NCBI GenBank assembly: GCA_002378745.1
Contig: DFRR01000004.1
Location: 1-8,284, forward strand
DNA from: Patescibacteria group bacterium UBA3458
GTDB lineage: Bacteria; Patescibacteriota; Minisyncoccia; Phycocordibacterales; UBA2100
Length of the DNA stretch: 8,284 nt
Direction of reading: 5' to 3'
Shown here: piece by piece, positions 6,021 to 8,284 of the stretch
How the letters are laid out: every line of letters starts with the position of its first letter
How positions within the stretch are numbered: position 1 is the first letter of the stretch
Position numbers and translations under genes: made by a program
The notes under the pieces: generated by a model
The model's input: the letters and a program-made list of their open reading frames with translations, nothing else
Database searches by the model: none
Told to the model about the DNA's origin: nothing

Positions 6021-6032
6021 CCCGTTAGAGAT
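6016..6032. repeat. 17-bp direct repeat, copy 1 (downstream side of the GIY-YIG gene)
   Basis: TTCATCCCGTTAGAGAT occurs here and identically at 6297-6313. This copy includes the ruvX start codon and the last codons of the GIY-YIG gene. With the other copy it brackets the GIY-YIG gene, with a 281-bp period. Confidence 0.9.
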
Positions 6033-6316
6033 AGGGAACGTTTTAAGCGATTTTTGAGATATCGTTTTCCCATACCAGATTTAAGATATAATTCCCTCGA
6101 CCGTGCGTCATGCTCGTGCTGACTTGCTTCGTAGTATATCAGCTTAAACGGGCGTCTGTGCTTCGTAGATGATGTGAGCCCATCTTGATGCTGCTTAAAA
6201 CGTTTCCGTAGGTCATTAGTGCTACCGGTGTACCACTTTCCATCTTCCAGACTTTCGAGTACATACACGTACCAAAACTTCTGATCTCTAACGGGATTCA
6301 TCCCGTTAGAGATCAT
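6017..6316 (-). CDS. GIY-YIG nuclease domain protein, 99 aa
   Basis: Single-domain nuclease of the UvrC/homing-endonuclease GIY-YIG superfamily (YhbQ/URI-like). Motifs: YVYVL (16-20) and YTGSTNDLRKRFKQH (29-43) stand for GIY...YIG and contain the conserved Arg and His. Glu75 in SRELYLKSGMGKRYLKNRL (73-91) is the metal-binding acid, and SSTKHRRPFKLIYYE (49-63) fits the family. It is joined by a 1-nt overlap (TAATG) to the gene before it and by ATGA to ruvX. The first codons (MISNGMNPVRD) are encoded by a perfect palindrome and the last ones (LTG) by the matching direct repeat, so both ends are repeat DNA. A start at Met6 (6301) is possible. It may be a mobile or domesticated cassette; DNA cutting has not been shown for it. 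Confidence 0.88.
   Translation of the reverse strand: MISNGMNPVRDQKFWYVYVLESLEDGKWYTGSTNDLRKRFKQHQDGLTSSTKHRRPFKLIYYEASQHEHDARSRELYLKSGMGKRYLKNRLKRSLSLTG
6282..6315. repeat. 15-bp perfect inverted repeat at the GIY-YIG start
   Basis: TGATCTCTAACGGGA (6282-6296) and its exact complement (6301-6315) surround a 4-nt loop. In the GIY-YIG mRNA this is a very stable hairpin. It contains the start at 6316 on its edge and the alternative Met6 codon at its loop, so it could limit translation. The right arm is part of the 17-bp direct repeat also found at 6016-6032. Confidence 0.92.
6297..6313. repeat. 17-bp direct repeat, copy 2 (upstream side of the GIY-YIG gene)
   Basis: Identical to 6016-6032. 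It forms the loop and most of the right arm of the palindrome at the 5' end of the GIY-YIG gene. Confidence 0.9.
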
Positions 6317-6530
6317 TACTCTTCGAGAGAGTCTTGCTGGTCGGAGCGCTTTGCAACAGCGAAGATGTAGATGATTTCAAGAATTGCCAATGTGTTTAAC
6401 ACCAGCAATGCGATAAACCACCATTTGTCACCGCGGCGTGCAGCTAACCACAGTGCCCAACCAGTCCATGGGATAACCCACAATGATACGAGTGCGAGAA
6501 TCACTCCGGTATTTGGACCAAAAATATCGA

Positions 6531-6534
<4 letters not shown>
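6316..6534 (-). CDS. Small two-helix membrane protein (DUF5652-like)
   Basis: A 72-residue protein with two membrane helices (about 8-31 and 39-60) joined by a basic AARRGDK turn (31-37), and an acidic tail (DSLEE). The pattern Trp-rich first helix, AAR-x-x-D-K-WWF, then LNTLAILEIIYIF resembles the DUF5652 family, common in CPR bacteria, which is itself similar to the PLDc_N two-helix module. Function unknown. Both ends are shared: its ATG overlaps the recombinase stop (ATGA) and its stop overlaps the GIY-YIG start (TAATG). GGAGG lies only 1 nt before the ATG, too close for a standard ribosome site; a TATACT box ends 6 nt before the ATG, which suits a leaderless start. The family name is from memory of its motif. 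Confidence 0.75.
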
Positions 6535-8195
<1,661 letters not shown>

Positions 8196-8253
8196 AAATA
8201 GTTTTTGGATTTGAAACAAGAGCCGTATTCTCCGCGTCTTTTCGGTCTCTCCC

Positions 8254-8284
8254 GCCGCCCCCTTCCATTTCGCCGCTTCGCGGC
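8254..8284. repeat. Right copy of the inverted repeat, cut by the window edge
   Basis: Inverted partner of 6752-6782, located 58 nt upstream of the recombinase ATG and reaching the last base, so its full length is unknown. It ends in the same GCCGCTTCGCGGC palindrome. The 8196-8253 spacer between it and the gene shows no convincing promoter or ribosome site. Confidence 0.85.

Noticed and set aside
8196..8219. TTG at 8219 as the recombinase start
   Set aside because: There is no ribosome site for it, and serine recombinases usually begin just before the YxRxS motif, as the ATG at 8195 gives.

Overview
The window looks like a piece of a Patescibacteria (CPR, Parcubacteria-like) chromosome. This is inferred from gene content and style rather than from a marker gene. 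It has short, tightly packed genes, a compact pilM-pilN-pilO set, a divergent short RuvX, a two-helix protein resembling the CPR-rich DUF5652 family, a stand-alone GIY-YIG protein, tRNAs without encoded CCA, and several genes with a -10 box only 6-9 nt before the start codon.

Layout from left to right. At 1-540 there is the first codons of a possible leftward gene, then a rightward 98-codon gene of unknown function with a strong Shine-Dalgarno, closed by a rho-independent terminator. From 541 to 8195 all protein genes read leftward. In transcription order they are: a large serine recombinase (8195-6531), whose 3' end passes antisense through a tRNA-Ser(UGA) gene (6594-6678, + strand); a small two-helix membrane protein (6534-6316); a GIY-YIG protein (6316-6017); ruvX (6020-5637); a stand-alone tRNA-binding OB-fold protein (5625-5293); a YqaA/VTT membrane protein (5290-4703); pilM, pilN, pilO and a single-pass membrane protein (4650-2108); an HNH endonuclease (2046-1726) whose stop codon lies inside tRNA-Arg(UCU) (1735-1664); and a Ca2+/Na+ antiporter (1560-541).

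Functional units. pilM-pilN-pilO plus the fourth gene should form the inner-membrane alignment platform of a type IV pilus. The ruvX cluster is a compact housekeeping run with overlaps or gaps of a few bases. The right end is accessory DNA: a serine recombinase beside a tRNA gene, with inverted repeats of at least 31 nt (30 identical) around its coding region and GC-rich palindromes between it and the tRNA.

The most notable structures are three. First, the GIY-YIG gene is bracketed by a 17-bp direct repeat, with a 15-bp perfect palindrome at its 5' end; the downstream repeat copy contains the ruvX start codon. Second, the recombinase reading frame continues through one copy of its own inverted repeat, across the antisense of tRNA-Ser, and ends in an ATGA overlap with the next chromosomal gene. 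Third, a recurring TGC-TAnAnT box sits directly before start codons, pointing to leaderless mRNAs. No CRISPR array, rRNA or recognisable defence operon was seen.
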